Source: Methylomonas sp.
GTDB taxonomy: Bacteria > Pseudomonadota > Gammaproteobacteria > Methylococcales > Methylomonadaceae
Assembly: GCA_028688235.1 (NCBI GenBank)
Contig: JAQTYP010000046.1
Location: 1-12,523 of the forward strand
Length of the DNA: 12,523 nucleotides
Direction: 5' to 3'
The translations under genes were made by a program, and so were the position numbers. Under the pieces are notes generated by a model. The model did no database searches. It saw only the letters and a program-made list of their open reading frames with translations, and had not been told where the DNA came from. Of the stretch, positions 5,471 to 11,919 are shown piece after piece (the stretch's first letter is position 1; each line of letters begins with the position of its first letter).

Positions 5471-6784
5471 TCAAAGACATAAGGATTCCATGAAATGCAC
5501 TTTGGCTCCGGGCGAAGACATCGCAAGCCCCGCGTCCTGCGCCATCGCATGAAAGTTTTGAGACCTCTCTGACATGAACGAAGCAGCAAACATCAGCTCC
5601 AGTTCGACGGTTGGGACTTGGCGCATGAAACGCCTTACCAGTTCGGCGTCGACCCCGTCGCCGCCGAATTCGCCCAAGGCCAGCGAACGGGAAAATCCGT
5701 AAAACTGCCTGATGCGGTTTTCGCATAACTGGGCGTGGCGTGCCCGAAACTCCGGATGTTTTAGCGACTCGACGACTGCCATCGCCACCAGACTGGCGTT
5801 GTAAAAGGCATTCAATACCCCATGCGAATAAATGGGATCGACAAACGAAGCCGCATCGCCTATGCAGTAAAAATTTTCGCCGCACAATCGGGTGGAATAA
5901 TAGGAATAATCCGGCCGCTGCCGGAAAGAATCCGGCAGGTATTCGGCATTTGCCAGCAAACATTCCATATAAGGCGCGGTTTTCAAGGTCTGCAGATAGA
6001 AACGCTCGCGCTGCGCCTTATCCATCGCCCGCGCCCGGTCGCTGTTGATCACCAGGCCTACGCTGGTCACCTTACGCATCGCGATATGCCAAATCCAGCC
6101 GTCTTCGAACGACGTGACGAAGGTGATGGGCTTGATCTTATGCACCTGTTCCGGCGCATGGCTGCGGCCGTCGGCGGCGACATAGCGCGAATTTTTGAAA
6201 TGCCCCCACAACGACAAGAAGCGCATGCGAGAAGCTATCAGACATTTGGACTTGAATTGTCCGGCCAGCACAGCAGACGCCCCGCTGGCATCGATCAGGT
6301 AACGGCAACGGATAACGCCATCCGAAAGATCGCCGCCCCGCTTGTCTTGATAGCTGACGACCGGCCAATCAGCCCCCAGATCGACGCCGCGCACGCTGAC
6401 TTGTTGAAACACGGCCGCGCCCTGGTTTTCGGCGTGCTGCAACAACAACTGATCGAAAATATCCCGCTCGACATGCAATGCGGGCCGGTTGAAACCGAAG
6501 TCCGAGAAGGCGATACGATGTATCCTGCCGTTCCAAACCGTAATGCCGCCGGCCTTGGCGACGAAGCCTTCCTTTTCTATCAGTCCGGAGACACCGGTCA
6601 GGTCGGCGTATTTCCAGACATGCGGAATCAAACTTTCGCCGACTTGCTGACGCGGATGCAAGGCTCTTTCCAGCAATACGACGTCTACGCCCTGCTTGGC
6701 CAGCAACGCGGCGACACTGGAACCGGCAGGTCCGCCGCCGATGACGACGACATCGCAACGCTTGGGTACGGCCTTATTCGACAA
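5471..6784 (-). CDS. FAD-dependent halogenase-like oxidoreductase (tryptophan/phenolic halogenase family)
   Basis: The last gene of the polyene operon, about 437 residues. I chose the TTG at 6784 because AAGGTC lies about 9 bases upstream and the protein then opens MSNKAVPKRCDVVVIGGG, normal for the family. Longer in-frame starts would sit deep inside the upstream lipoprotein gene. With this start the gene overlaps the lipoprotein stop by 11 bp. Visible features are the dinucleotide-binding GGGPAGS (16-22), VGESLIP (48-54), GFVAKAGG with Lys77 at the place of the catalytic lysine of flavin halogenases, WIWHIA (230-235) resembling the WxWxIP halogenase signature, and GDAASFVDPIYSHGV, the second FAD motif. 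The usual Pro of WxWxIP is Ala. It could halogenate the aryl head group, as in brominated xanthomonadins, or be a related reductase or hydroxylase. Confidence 0.8.
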   Translation of the reverse strand: MSNKAVPKRCDVVVIGGGPAGSSVAALLAKQGVDVVLLERALHPRQQVGESLIPHVWKYADLTGVSGLIEKEGFVAKAGGITVWNGRIHRIAFSDFGFNRPALHVERDIFDQLLLQHAENQGAAVFQQVSVRGVDLGADWPVVSYQDKRGGDLSDGVIRCRYLIDASGASAVLAGQFKSKCLIASRMRFLSLWGHFKNSRYVAADGRSHAPEQVHKIKPITFVTSFEDGWIWHIAMRKVTSVGLVINSDRARAMDKAQRERFYLQTLKTAPYMECLLANAEYLPDSFRQRPDYSYYSTRLCGENFYCIGDAASFVDPIYSHGVLNAFYNASLVAMAVVESLKHPEFRARHAQLCENRIRQFYGFSRSLALGEFGGDGVDAELVRRFMRQVPTVELELMFAASFMSERSQNFHAMAQDAGLAMSSPGAKVHFMESLCL

Positions 6785-7346
6785 CGCTTTCGACCTTGTC
6801 GTTTTTGAAATGCACGACGAAGCGGTTGAAACGGTTGCTCCAATACACCCAATCGTTGGCTTCCAATGACGGCGTTTCATGCTTGGGCGGATAACCGATG
6901 GCGGCCAACACCGCCTTCCGGCTCATGCCTTTGACGACCCGACCGGCCATGATGGCGTCCCGTTCGGTTTGCGAGAACGCCTTCATATCGACTTTGCTCG
7001 GACCGACGATTTTGTTAAACGCGGTTTGCATGTCGTCCAAGGTATGCTTGGGCACATTTTCTATCGTCAGTATCTGGCCACCGTCGACCAGCCTGAGGTC
7101 GGCTTCGTCGCCACGCATGGCCTGCAAAGTCACTTCGGTGTTGATGGGAATCAATATGCCCTTGCGGTAGTTCGTAGTGCGATAAGTGTTTTTCTCTTGA
7201 AAAAGACTGAACTGAGTGTAATAAATTTGGCTGGAAGGCGCTTGGGTTGGCGCCGGTTCGTAAGGACTTAGCTGTTTCTTACAGCCGGCCAATAAAGCGG
7301 CCACAACCAAACCAATCACCAGCCACATCAGGTTTTTTCTGAACAT
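6774..7346 (-). CDS. BamE/SmpA-like outer-membrane lipoprotein
   Basis: 190 residues starting at 7346, with AGAGGAAA close upstream. The N-terminus is basic, then hydrophobic (residues 7-20), and ends in a lipobox LAGC with Cys22, so the protein is probably lipidated and, lacking Asp at +2, sent to the outer membrane. The C-terminal third contains RVVKGMSRKAVLAAIGYPP followed by a Trp-rich strand (NDWVYWSNRFNRFVVHF), a BamE/SmpA-like fold also seen in small envelope lipoproteins. It lies 56 bp after the thioesterase and overlaps the oxidoreductase start. In this operon it may help place the polyene lipid in the outer membrane. That role is inferred from context only. Confidence 0.75.
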   Translation of the reverse strand: MFRKNLMWLVIGLVVAALLAGCKKQLSPYEPAPTQAPSSQIYYTQFSLFQEKNTYRTTNYRKGILIPINTEVTLQAMRGDEADLRLVDGGQILTIENVPKHTLDDMQTAFNKIVGPSKVDMKAFSQTERDAIMAGRVVKGMSRKAVLAAIGYPPKHETPSLEANDWVYWSNRFNRFVVHFKNDKVESVVE

Positions 7347-7402
7347 CGCATTTCCTCTTTCTAAGGGTTTAGGGGAGCGGAACCGGGAAAACCGGGCATC
7401 TG

Positions 7403-7819
7403 TCAGTCCGCATCGACCTCGATCCCCAGTTTTTTCAGGAATATGTCGGGCGAGGCATAGCACATCTCGCCGCTGGCATGATCGACCGCCGCCTGTATCG
7501 TATGGGCCTTGACCAGCAGTTCGCCGGTTGCGGCATCGGTGATGCGGTATTTGATCTTCATGCGGTATTCCCACTCGACCAGTTCAGCCGTCACTCTCAG
7601 ACGCTGCTCGAATCTGGCCGGGCGCACGTAGCGCAGTTGCAGATCGACGATGGGCCAAACGAAACCCGTCGCCCTCATCGTGTTGTAACCGTAATCTATC
7701 GTGTCCAGCATCGCACAGCGGGCGATTTCCAAATATTTGCAGTAATGGCCATGCCAGGCGATGCCCAGCAGGTCGATATCGAAGAAGGGCACGACGACTT
7801 CGACTTCAGCCCTTATCAT
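7403..7819 (-). CDS. 4HBT-type acyl-CoA/ACP thioesterase of the aryl polyene cluster
   Basis: 138 residues with a single hot-dog domain of the 4-hydroxybenzoyl-CoA thioesterase (YbgC-like) type. The active-site region near residues 14-31 reads DIDLLGIAWHGHYCKYLE, equivalent to the family 'D-x-D...G-x-x-x-H-x-x-Y-x-x-x-xE', with Asp16, His23 and Glu31. Aryl polyene clusters normally contain one such gene, thought to release or edit acyl chains on the carrier proteins. The start codon overlaps the stop of the acyltransferase as ATGA (7816-7819), pointing to coupled translation. The protein is cytoplasmic, with no signal peptide. Confidence 0.87.
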   Translation of the reverse strand: MIRAEVEVVVPFFDIDLLGIAWHGHYCKYLEIARCAMLDTIDYGYNTMRATGFVWPIVDLQLRYVRPARFEQRLRVTAELVEWEYRMKIKYRITDAATGELLVKAHTIQAAVDHASGEMCYASPDIFLKKLGIEVDAD

Positions 7820-8781
7820 GCATGATCCTCGGGATTACGGCATGCGGACTGCTGCCAAAACGGATAAAAATTGAACCATTGCAAGGGCTCGGTCCGGCAA
7901 TGTTTTTCCAATATTTTCGCATAACGGCCGGCCAAATCCTGCAACATCCGGCCGCGTTCGGGTTCAGCCCGTGGCATGCGGAAACCGTCGGAAAAAGCCT
8001 CCAGGTGGACGTGATAGCGGCCGGCCGTCGGATAACAAAACAGGGTATAGACCGGACAGCGCAACAGCGAGGCCAACAACCAGGGCCCTTGCGGGAAGTC
8101 TGCCTCTTGCCCTAAAAATTCGGCTTTGACCGTGCGACCGCCCTGTACGGGGATACGATCGCCCACCATCACCAGAAATTCGCCATTGTCGATTTTTTCC
8201 TGCAATTCGATAGCGATCGCCGGATTCAATTCGGTAACCTGTATCAATTTGATCGTCGCACTACCGTCGCCCCGGCCCAACAGCCGGTTGAATTTCTCGG
8301 CATGGCGGGTATGTACCAATATATTCAAGCGGATTTGCCCGCGAATATTGGCGACGGCCTGGCAAAGCTCCAGATTGCCGATATGTCCGCTGACTATCAT
8401 CGCGCCGCGTTTTTGCGCCATCAGTTCCAGCAGCTGCGGCCGATTGGGGAAATCGACCTGATTGGGCTCCAGGCAACCCGTCCATGCCAATATTTTATCC
8501 AGCAAGGTTTCGCCGAAACTTAAAAAATGCCGATAACTAAGCCACCAACCGGCATTCAGATGCAGTTCGGGGTAATGCTTGCCCAAACGGCATAAATAGT
8601 CCATCGATGCCTCGCGGGCGATCTTGCCGGTCAAAAAGTAATAACTGACGACGGGGCGCAAAACCAACCGGAATGCCACGCGGCCGAAAACCCGGTAAAT
8701 CCATACCAACAAACGTATGCCCCAGATCAGACTGGTTTCTTCCAAAGATGCCCAATGCCGGGATGTCTGTGCCGCGCTCAT
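7816..8781 (-). CDS. LpxL/HtrB-like lipid acyltransferase
   Basis: 321 residues. The start at 8781 overlaps the glycosyltransferase stop in an ATGA arrangement (8778-8781); the frame stays open further upstream, but only within the glycosyltransferase gene. An amphipathic/hydrophobic N-terminal stretch (about 20-50) anchors it to the inner membrane. SGHIGNLE at 131-138 supplies the HX4E motif of the lauroyl acyltransferase family (His133, Glu138), followed by VGDRIPV and a proline/aromatic-rich core. In other aryl polyene clusters this domain is, to my knowledge, often fused behind the glycosyltransferase domain; here it is a separate gene. It likely transfers the polyene or a fatty acid to a glycosylated lipid carrier. 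The exact acceptor is unknown. Confidence 0.85.
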   Translation of the reverse strand: MSAAQTSRHWASLEETSLIWGIRLLVWIYRVFGRVAFRLVLRPVVSYYFLTGKIAREASMDYLCRLGKHYPELHLNAGWWLSYRHFLSFGETLLDKILAWTGCLEPNQVDFPNRPQLLELMAQKRGAMIVSGHIGNLELCQAVANIRGQIRLNILVHTRHAEKFNRLLGRGDGSATIKLIQVTELNPAIAIELQEKIDNGEFLVMVGDRIPVQGGRTVKAEFLGQEADFPQGPWLLASLLRCPVYTLFCYPTAGRYHVHLEAFSDGFRMPRAEPERGRMLQDLAGRYAKILEKHCRTEPLQWFNFYPFWQQSACRNPEDHA

Positions 8782-9521
8782 CGAAAACGTCCGGCAATCA
8801 AGCAAGGCAAGCGTATCAGCATGCCGCAAAATAAGCGTGCGTGAGTCAGGCTGATACGCAGATTGTCCTCCAGACCGCGAAAATGCGAAATCCCGTCCTC
8901 GGGATAACCGACCTTGGTCGGAATGACCACCATGGCCACGCCCTGCCAAACCAATCTGACTAGAATTTCGACATCGAAGGCCATGCGATCATCCAGATCG
9001 GCGTGCTGGATCAACCGGTTACAGGCGGCGACGGGATAGACCCTGTAACCGCACATCGCATCGGGTATCTGCAGCGACAAGGTGTTGATATGAACCCAGA
9101 CATGGGTCAGATAACGGGCATAGAAGCGAAGTTTGGGTATCGATTCGTCGAATAGAGGCCTGCCGATGACGGCCGCCTCGGGATTTTGCCGCGCGGCCTG
9201 CAGAAAGCGATCCAGATCGTTCAGATCGTGCTGGCCGTCCGCATCAATTTGCACGGCATGGCTATAACCCTGGGCCTGCGCCCATGACAGACCGGTCTTG
9301 ACCGCCCCACCCTTGCCCCGGTTTTCCGGGTGTCTGATGGTCTCCACCCAGGTATGGCGCTCTGCCAGCCCCCGAATCACGTCGGCACAACCAGGCTCGC
9401 TGCCGTCGTCGACCAGAATGCAAGGCAAGCCGTAAGGCGCCAAGCGCCGCACGATGTCGGGCAGCGGGCCTTCGTGGTTATAAACCGGTATCAGCAAACA
9501 GGGCTTAAATGCGGCTATCAT
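8778..9521 (-). CDS. Family 2 glycosyltransferase of the aryl polyene cluster
   Basis: 247 residues with a GT-A fold glycosyltransferase 2 domain. IPVYNHEG (11-18) starts the nucleotide-binding fold, VDDGS (37-41) and DADGQHD (93-99) provide the acidic and metal-binding residues, and DAMCGYRVYP (154-163) resembles the acceptor loop of dolichol-phosphate-mannose-synthase-like enzymes. There is no strong transmembrane segment. The first 17 bp overlap the end of the dehydratase gene, and the stop overlaps the acyltransferase start. It probably adds a sugar to the polyene anchor or its carrier lipid. The donor and acceptor cannot be read from the sequence. Confidence 0.87.
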   Translation of the reverse strand: MIAAFKPCLLIPVYNHEGPLPDIVRRLAPYGLPCILVDDGSEPGCADVIRGLAERHTWVETIRHPENRGKGGAVKTGLSWAQAQGYSHAVQIDADGQHDLNDLDRFLQAARQNPEAAVIGRPLFDESIPKLRFYARYLTHVWVHINTLSLQIPDAMCGYRVYPVAACNRLIQHADLDDRMAFDVEILVRLVWQGVAMVVIPTKVGYPEDGISHFRGLEDNLRISLTHARLFCGMLIRLPCLIAGRFR

Positions 9522-9885
9522 GGAAATGGATTCTACCCGAGCTGTATTCGGCCGCTTCCGAGCGGTAGCAAAATTCCAATTTAAAGCTCTGCGGGTGATA
9601 GCGCAAGTCCAGTTGCAGCGGTAGCCCCGCCAACAACAGTTCCTTGAACTTGACGGCTTCCATATGACTGAAAACCCCCGTCACTCCCAGGTATTCCCGG
9701 GCATAATGCACGGCCCATTGAATCTGCACGACGCCGGGCACGATAGGGATTTGATCGAAATGACCGATGAAATACGTCAGGTTTTCCGGAACCCGTAAAG
9801 TCAACAGCACACCGCCGGCTTGCGCTTCGTGCGCCAACAGCTCCGGCAGCAAGATCTTGTCATCGGATAGCGAGAGCGGCTTCAA
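9505..9885 (-). CDS. Hot-dog 3-hydroxyacyl-ACP dehydratase (FabZ/FabA-like) of the aryl polyene cluster
   Basis: 126 residues. The core motif YFIGHFDQIPIVPGVVQIQW (39-58) matches the FabA/FabZ signature, with His42 as the probable catalytic histidine. By eye, the position of the FabZ catalytic acid is occupied by Gln56. Dedicated polyene dehydratases of this branch vary here, so I do not call it inactive. It would remove water from 3-hydroxyacyl-ACP to give the trans double bonds of the polyene. It starts with an ATGA overlap (9882-9885) with the membrane protein gene. No acyl-AMP ligase lies between the two, where I would expect one in the canonical order. Confidence 0.85.
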   Translation of the reverse strand: MKPLSLSDDKILLPELLAHEAQAGGVLLTLRVPENLTYFIGHFDQIPIVPGVVQIQWAVHYAREYLGVTGVFSHMEAVKFKELLLAGLPLQLDLRYHPQSFKLEFCYRSEAAEYSSGRIHFHDSRI

Positions 9886-10463
9886 TAACTTGCCTTGACC
9901 TTGCGGCGAACCGCCATTTCCACCGCCATCAACAAACCCATCAACAGATAAAACACGAAGCCGTTATAAAGACTCCACAACCAGCGGTCACCGTAACAGA
10001 CGGTAATCAGCGAAACGGCGGCGTTAGCTAAAAAAAACAGGCTCCACGCCTGAGTCACCTTGCGGGTATAAGCCACACCTTTAGGCGGAAGTTCCGGATC
10101 TTCCAAACGCGCCAGTCTTTCGATCACTGGCGGCGGATACAGCAAACTCGAAGCAAATATCACGAAAAACAGCAGACTGACGAAGACGGGATAAAGCAAT
10201 AAGCCGTCGACACGATTGATCCATGAGATGGCCAGCAAAAACAGCACGCAGGCTGCCACGCCATACCCCGTCATGGCGGATGCCGGGGCGTTTCGGCCCA
10301 TCAACGCGAAGCGGAGCAAAAACACCCCCGCCAGCATCAACGCCAGCACACCCGGCTGGAAATAATCCAATGTAAACCAAACCAGAAACGGATAACCGAT
10401 CGTCAAAGCGCCAATCAGCAGATTCAACAACATACCCGGTCCAGTGTCGCGCGTTTCGGCCAT
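9882..10463 (-). CDS. COG4648-type inner-membrane protein of the aryl polyene cluster
   Basis: 193 residues with about six hydrophobic segments (near 11-30, 36-55, 62-80, 85-108, 139-158 and 163-185). Between segments four and five a cytoplasmic-looking loop reads YPPPVIERLARLEDPELPP, a recognisable signature of this family, which regularly accompanies aryl polyene genes. The biochemical function is not established; a role in handling polyene lipids at the inner membrane is inferred from context. The start is taken at 10463. An internal ATG at 10433 is possible, and neither has a clear Shine-Dalgarno. It is the only gene in the operon with a sizeable upstream gap, filled by a repeat element. 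Confidence 0.82.
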   Translation of the reverse strand: MAETRDTGPGMLLNLLIGALTIGYPFLVWFTLDYFQPGVLALMLAGVFLLRFALMGRNAPASAMTGYGVAACVLFLLAISWINRVDGLLLYPVFVSLLFFVIFASSLLYPPPVIERLARLEDPELPPKGVAYTRKVTQAWSLFFLANAAVSLITVCYGDRWLWSLYNGFVFYLLMGLLMAVEMAVRRKVKASY

Positions 10464-10493
10464 GGCAATTTAGGAAAGAACATGAAATGAGTT

Positions 10494-10600
10494 GGAGGGG
10501 TTAGGTGGCTCGATTGACAGGTGTCGGCGGCAGGGATAGCCGCCGCCAAGCCTACAAGGATGTATTGACGGCGTCCTGTCAAGCGAGTCACCGAAGCTCC
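10494..10600. repeat. Structured inverted-repeat element inside the operon
   Basis: GTGGCTCGATTGACAGG (10505-10521) pairs with CCTGTCAAGCGAGTCAC (10575-10591) at 15 of 17 positions. Outside these, GGAG (10494-10497) can pair with CTCC (10597-10600). Inside, CGGCGGC/GCCGCCG (10525-10545) forms a second hairpin. The whole is a roughly 107-bp cruciform-prone unit with no coding sense. It resembles a dispersed intergenic repeat that I recall from Methylomonas-like genomes (unverified). It separates the second carrier protein gene from the membrane protein gene. Confidence 0.6.
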
Positions 10601-10641
10601 ACAACACTTAGGGTTTATAGAAATGATTTTGTGCATATTCC

Positions 10642-10890
10642 TTAAGAAAGGCTGATCCTGACTACCGTATCGACCACATCCTGAACCGTGCGGGCGTTTT
10701 TGAAATCGTCGGGATTGATGCGCTTGCCGGTGATCTCGCGCAGTCTGACCATCAAATCCACCGCATCGATGCTATCGATATCCAGATCCCGGCCAAGATT
10801 GGCTTCCAACACGATGTCTTCCGGTGCCAGCTCGAACATTTCCGCCATGATCTGTCTCAGCGTGGTAAATACTTCTTCTTGGGTTTTCAT
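10642..10890 (-). CDS. Acyl carrier protein (second of the pair)
   Basis: 82 residues, four-helix acyl carrier protein. RDLDIDSIDAVDLMVRL carries the phosphopantetheine attachment serine, Ser40, in the DSxD context. The gene starts with an ATGA overlap (10887-10890) with the first carrier protein gene. In aryl polyene systems two distinct carrier proteins are usual, one holding the growing polyene and the other probably serving priming or transfer. Which is which cannot be told from sequence. The rest of the operon continues only after a gap of about 180 bp that contains the repeat element. Confidence 0.92.
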   Translation of the reverse strand: MKTQEEVFTTLRQIMAEMFELAPEDIVLEANLGRDLDIDSIDAVDLMVRLREITGKRINPDDFKNARTVQDVVDTVVRISLS

Positions 10891-11156
10891 GCGTTCTTTG
10901 TTTCCTGTTGCGATTCCACAAAATTGGCCAGATTTTTGACCGACGCAAAATGTTCGACCAAGCCACTGGTTTGGGCATCGAGTTGAATATGGTATGTTTT
11001 CTTCAAAGCCAGGCCCAGTTCCAGCGCATCTATGGAATCCAGGCCCAAACCGGACCCGAATAACGGAGCCTCAGAAACGATGTCGTCCGGTAGTAGCCCT
11101 TCGAGCTCGAAAGTATCTATGATCAATCGCTTAAGCTCGACTTCAAGATTTCCCAT
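10887..11156 (-). CDS. Acyl carrier protein (first of the pair)
   Basis: 89 residues, with GLGLDSIDALELGLAL containing the modified serine Ser41. It is more acidic and slightly longer than its neighbour, and its linker after helix 2 (THIQLDAQTSG-like region) differs, so the two carriers are not a recent duplication. The start overlaps the end of the upstream acyltransferase by 14 bp. It carries acyl intermediates on a phosphopantetheine arm in the cytoplasm for the ketosynthase/chain-length-factor pair and the dehydratase. Confidence 0.92.
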   Translation of the reverse strand: MGNLEVELKRLIIDTFELEGLLPDDIVSEAPLFGSGLGLDSIDALELGLALKKTYHIQLDAQTSGLVEHFASVKNLANFVESQQETKNA

Positions 11157-11919
11157 TTTCTGCTAACCGCTCTACGAAATACGCTTCCAATTGCCGGGTA
11201 AGCCGACGAGACGCAAGTGAACGGCTGGTGTTGTCGGGAACCGGAGTCAACCGCATATGATCGCGCACATCCATGGTCAAAGTAAACTTCTTTTCAGGTA
11301 TCTGATACCACTTTTCGCGTTTCGTCAAGGTCGTCGGCGAGCAATCCAATATGACCGGCAATATGGGAGCTTGGGCCTGTAATGCTATCGCCGCGGCACC
11401 TCGCTGGAATTTGATCGCCTTGCCCGGAGTGGTTCGCGTGCCCTCGGGGAATATGATCAGATTACCGCCTTCGCGCAATTCGGCCTCGCAGTGCTCGACC
11501 AAAACTTCCGGGTCTTCGGCATAAATATACCCCATGGCCTGGATCGGAATGCGCATGAAGGGATTGCGGATCAGAGCCGGCTTGACGATACAGGTTGCAT
11601 TGGGAATCTGAGAAATCAAGAACACGATATCCAGCAGACAAGGATGGTTGGCCACGACCAGCCTACCCGGCGCCAAAAGCCGATCACGGCCGCTCACGCG
11701 ATAATTCAGGATACCGATAAGTCGCATGAAAGCCATATAGCTTCGAAATATGCGACTCATCAAGAGCCGGGAGCGTCGTTTTTTATCGCCGCCTACGCCG
11801 AGAAATTTCTCGAATAACGGAAAGCCCAAACCCCAGACCAGCACGCCGCAGGCGCCGAACATAAAAAAGCTCAGCCCCGTACCCACAAGACGCCAATAAT
11901 AATTAAGCTGCTTAAACAT
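11143..11919 (-). CDS. Lysophospholipid acyltransferase (PlsC-like) of the aryl polyene cluster
   Basis: 258 residues. The start at 11919 overlaps the chain length factor stop by 8 bp and gives a normal N-terminus, MFKQLNYYWR, followed by a hydrophobic segment (about 11-38) that anchors it in the inner membrane. The catalytic NHPCLLD (91-97) is the HX4D motif with His92 and Asp97, and FPEGTRT (157-163) is the acceptor-binding motif of 1-acylglycerol-3-phosphate acyltransferases. Aryl polyene clusters regularly carry such an enzyme, believed to join the polyene carboxyl to a lipid. A longer upstream start exists but would lie wholly within the previous gene. Confidence 0.88.
   Translation of the reverse strand: MFKQLNYYWRLVGTGLSFFMFGACGVLVWGLGFPLFEKFLGVGGDKKRRSRLLMSRIFRSYMAFMRLIGILNYRVSGRDRLLAPGRLVVANHPCLLDIVFLISQIPNATCIVKPALIRNPFMRIPIQAMGYIYAEDPEVLVEHCEAELREGGNLIIFPEGTRTTPGKAIKFQRGAAAIALQAQAPILPVILDCSPTTLTKREKWYQIPEKKFTLTMDVRDHMRLTPVPDNTSRSLASRRLTRQLEAYFVERLAENGKS

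Noticed and set aside
5407..5589. Minus-strand 60-codon frame downstream of and overlapping the oxidoreductase end
   Set aside because: Mostly a shadow of the oxidoreductase C-terminus. The short tail beyond (ending near 5407) has no recognisable motif.
5822..6808. Long plus-strand open frame (328 codons) antisense to the oxidoreductase
   Set aside because: It mirrors the codon structure of the minus-strand gene, has no recognisable motifs and no good ribosome binding site. The minus-strand protein has clear FAD motifs.
10424..10636. Minus-strand 70-codon frame across the operon gap
   Set aside because: It lies largely on the inverted-repeat element and overlaps the start of the membrane protein gene; no protein-like features.
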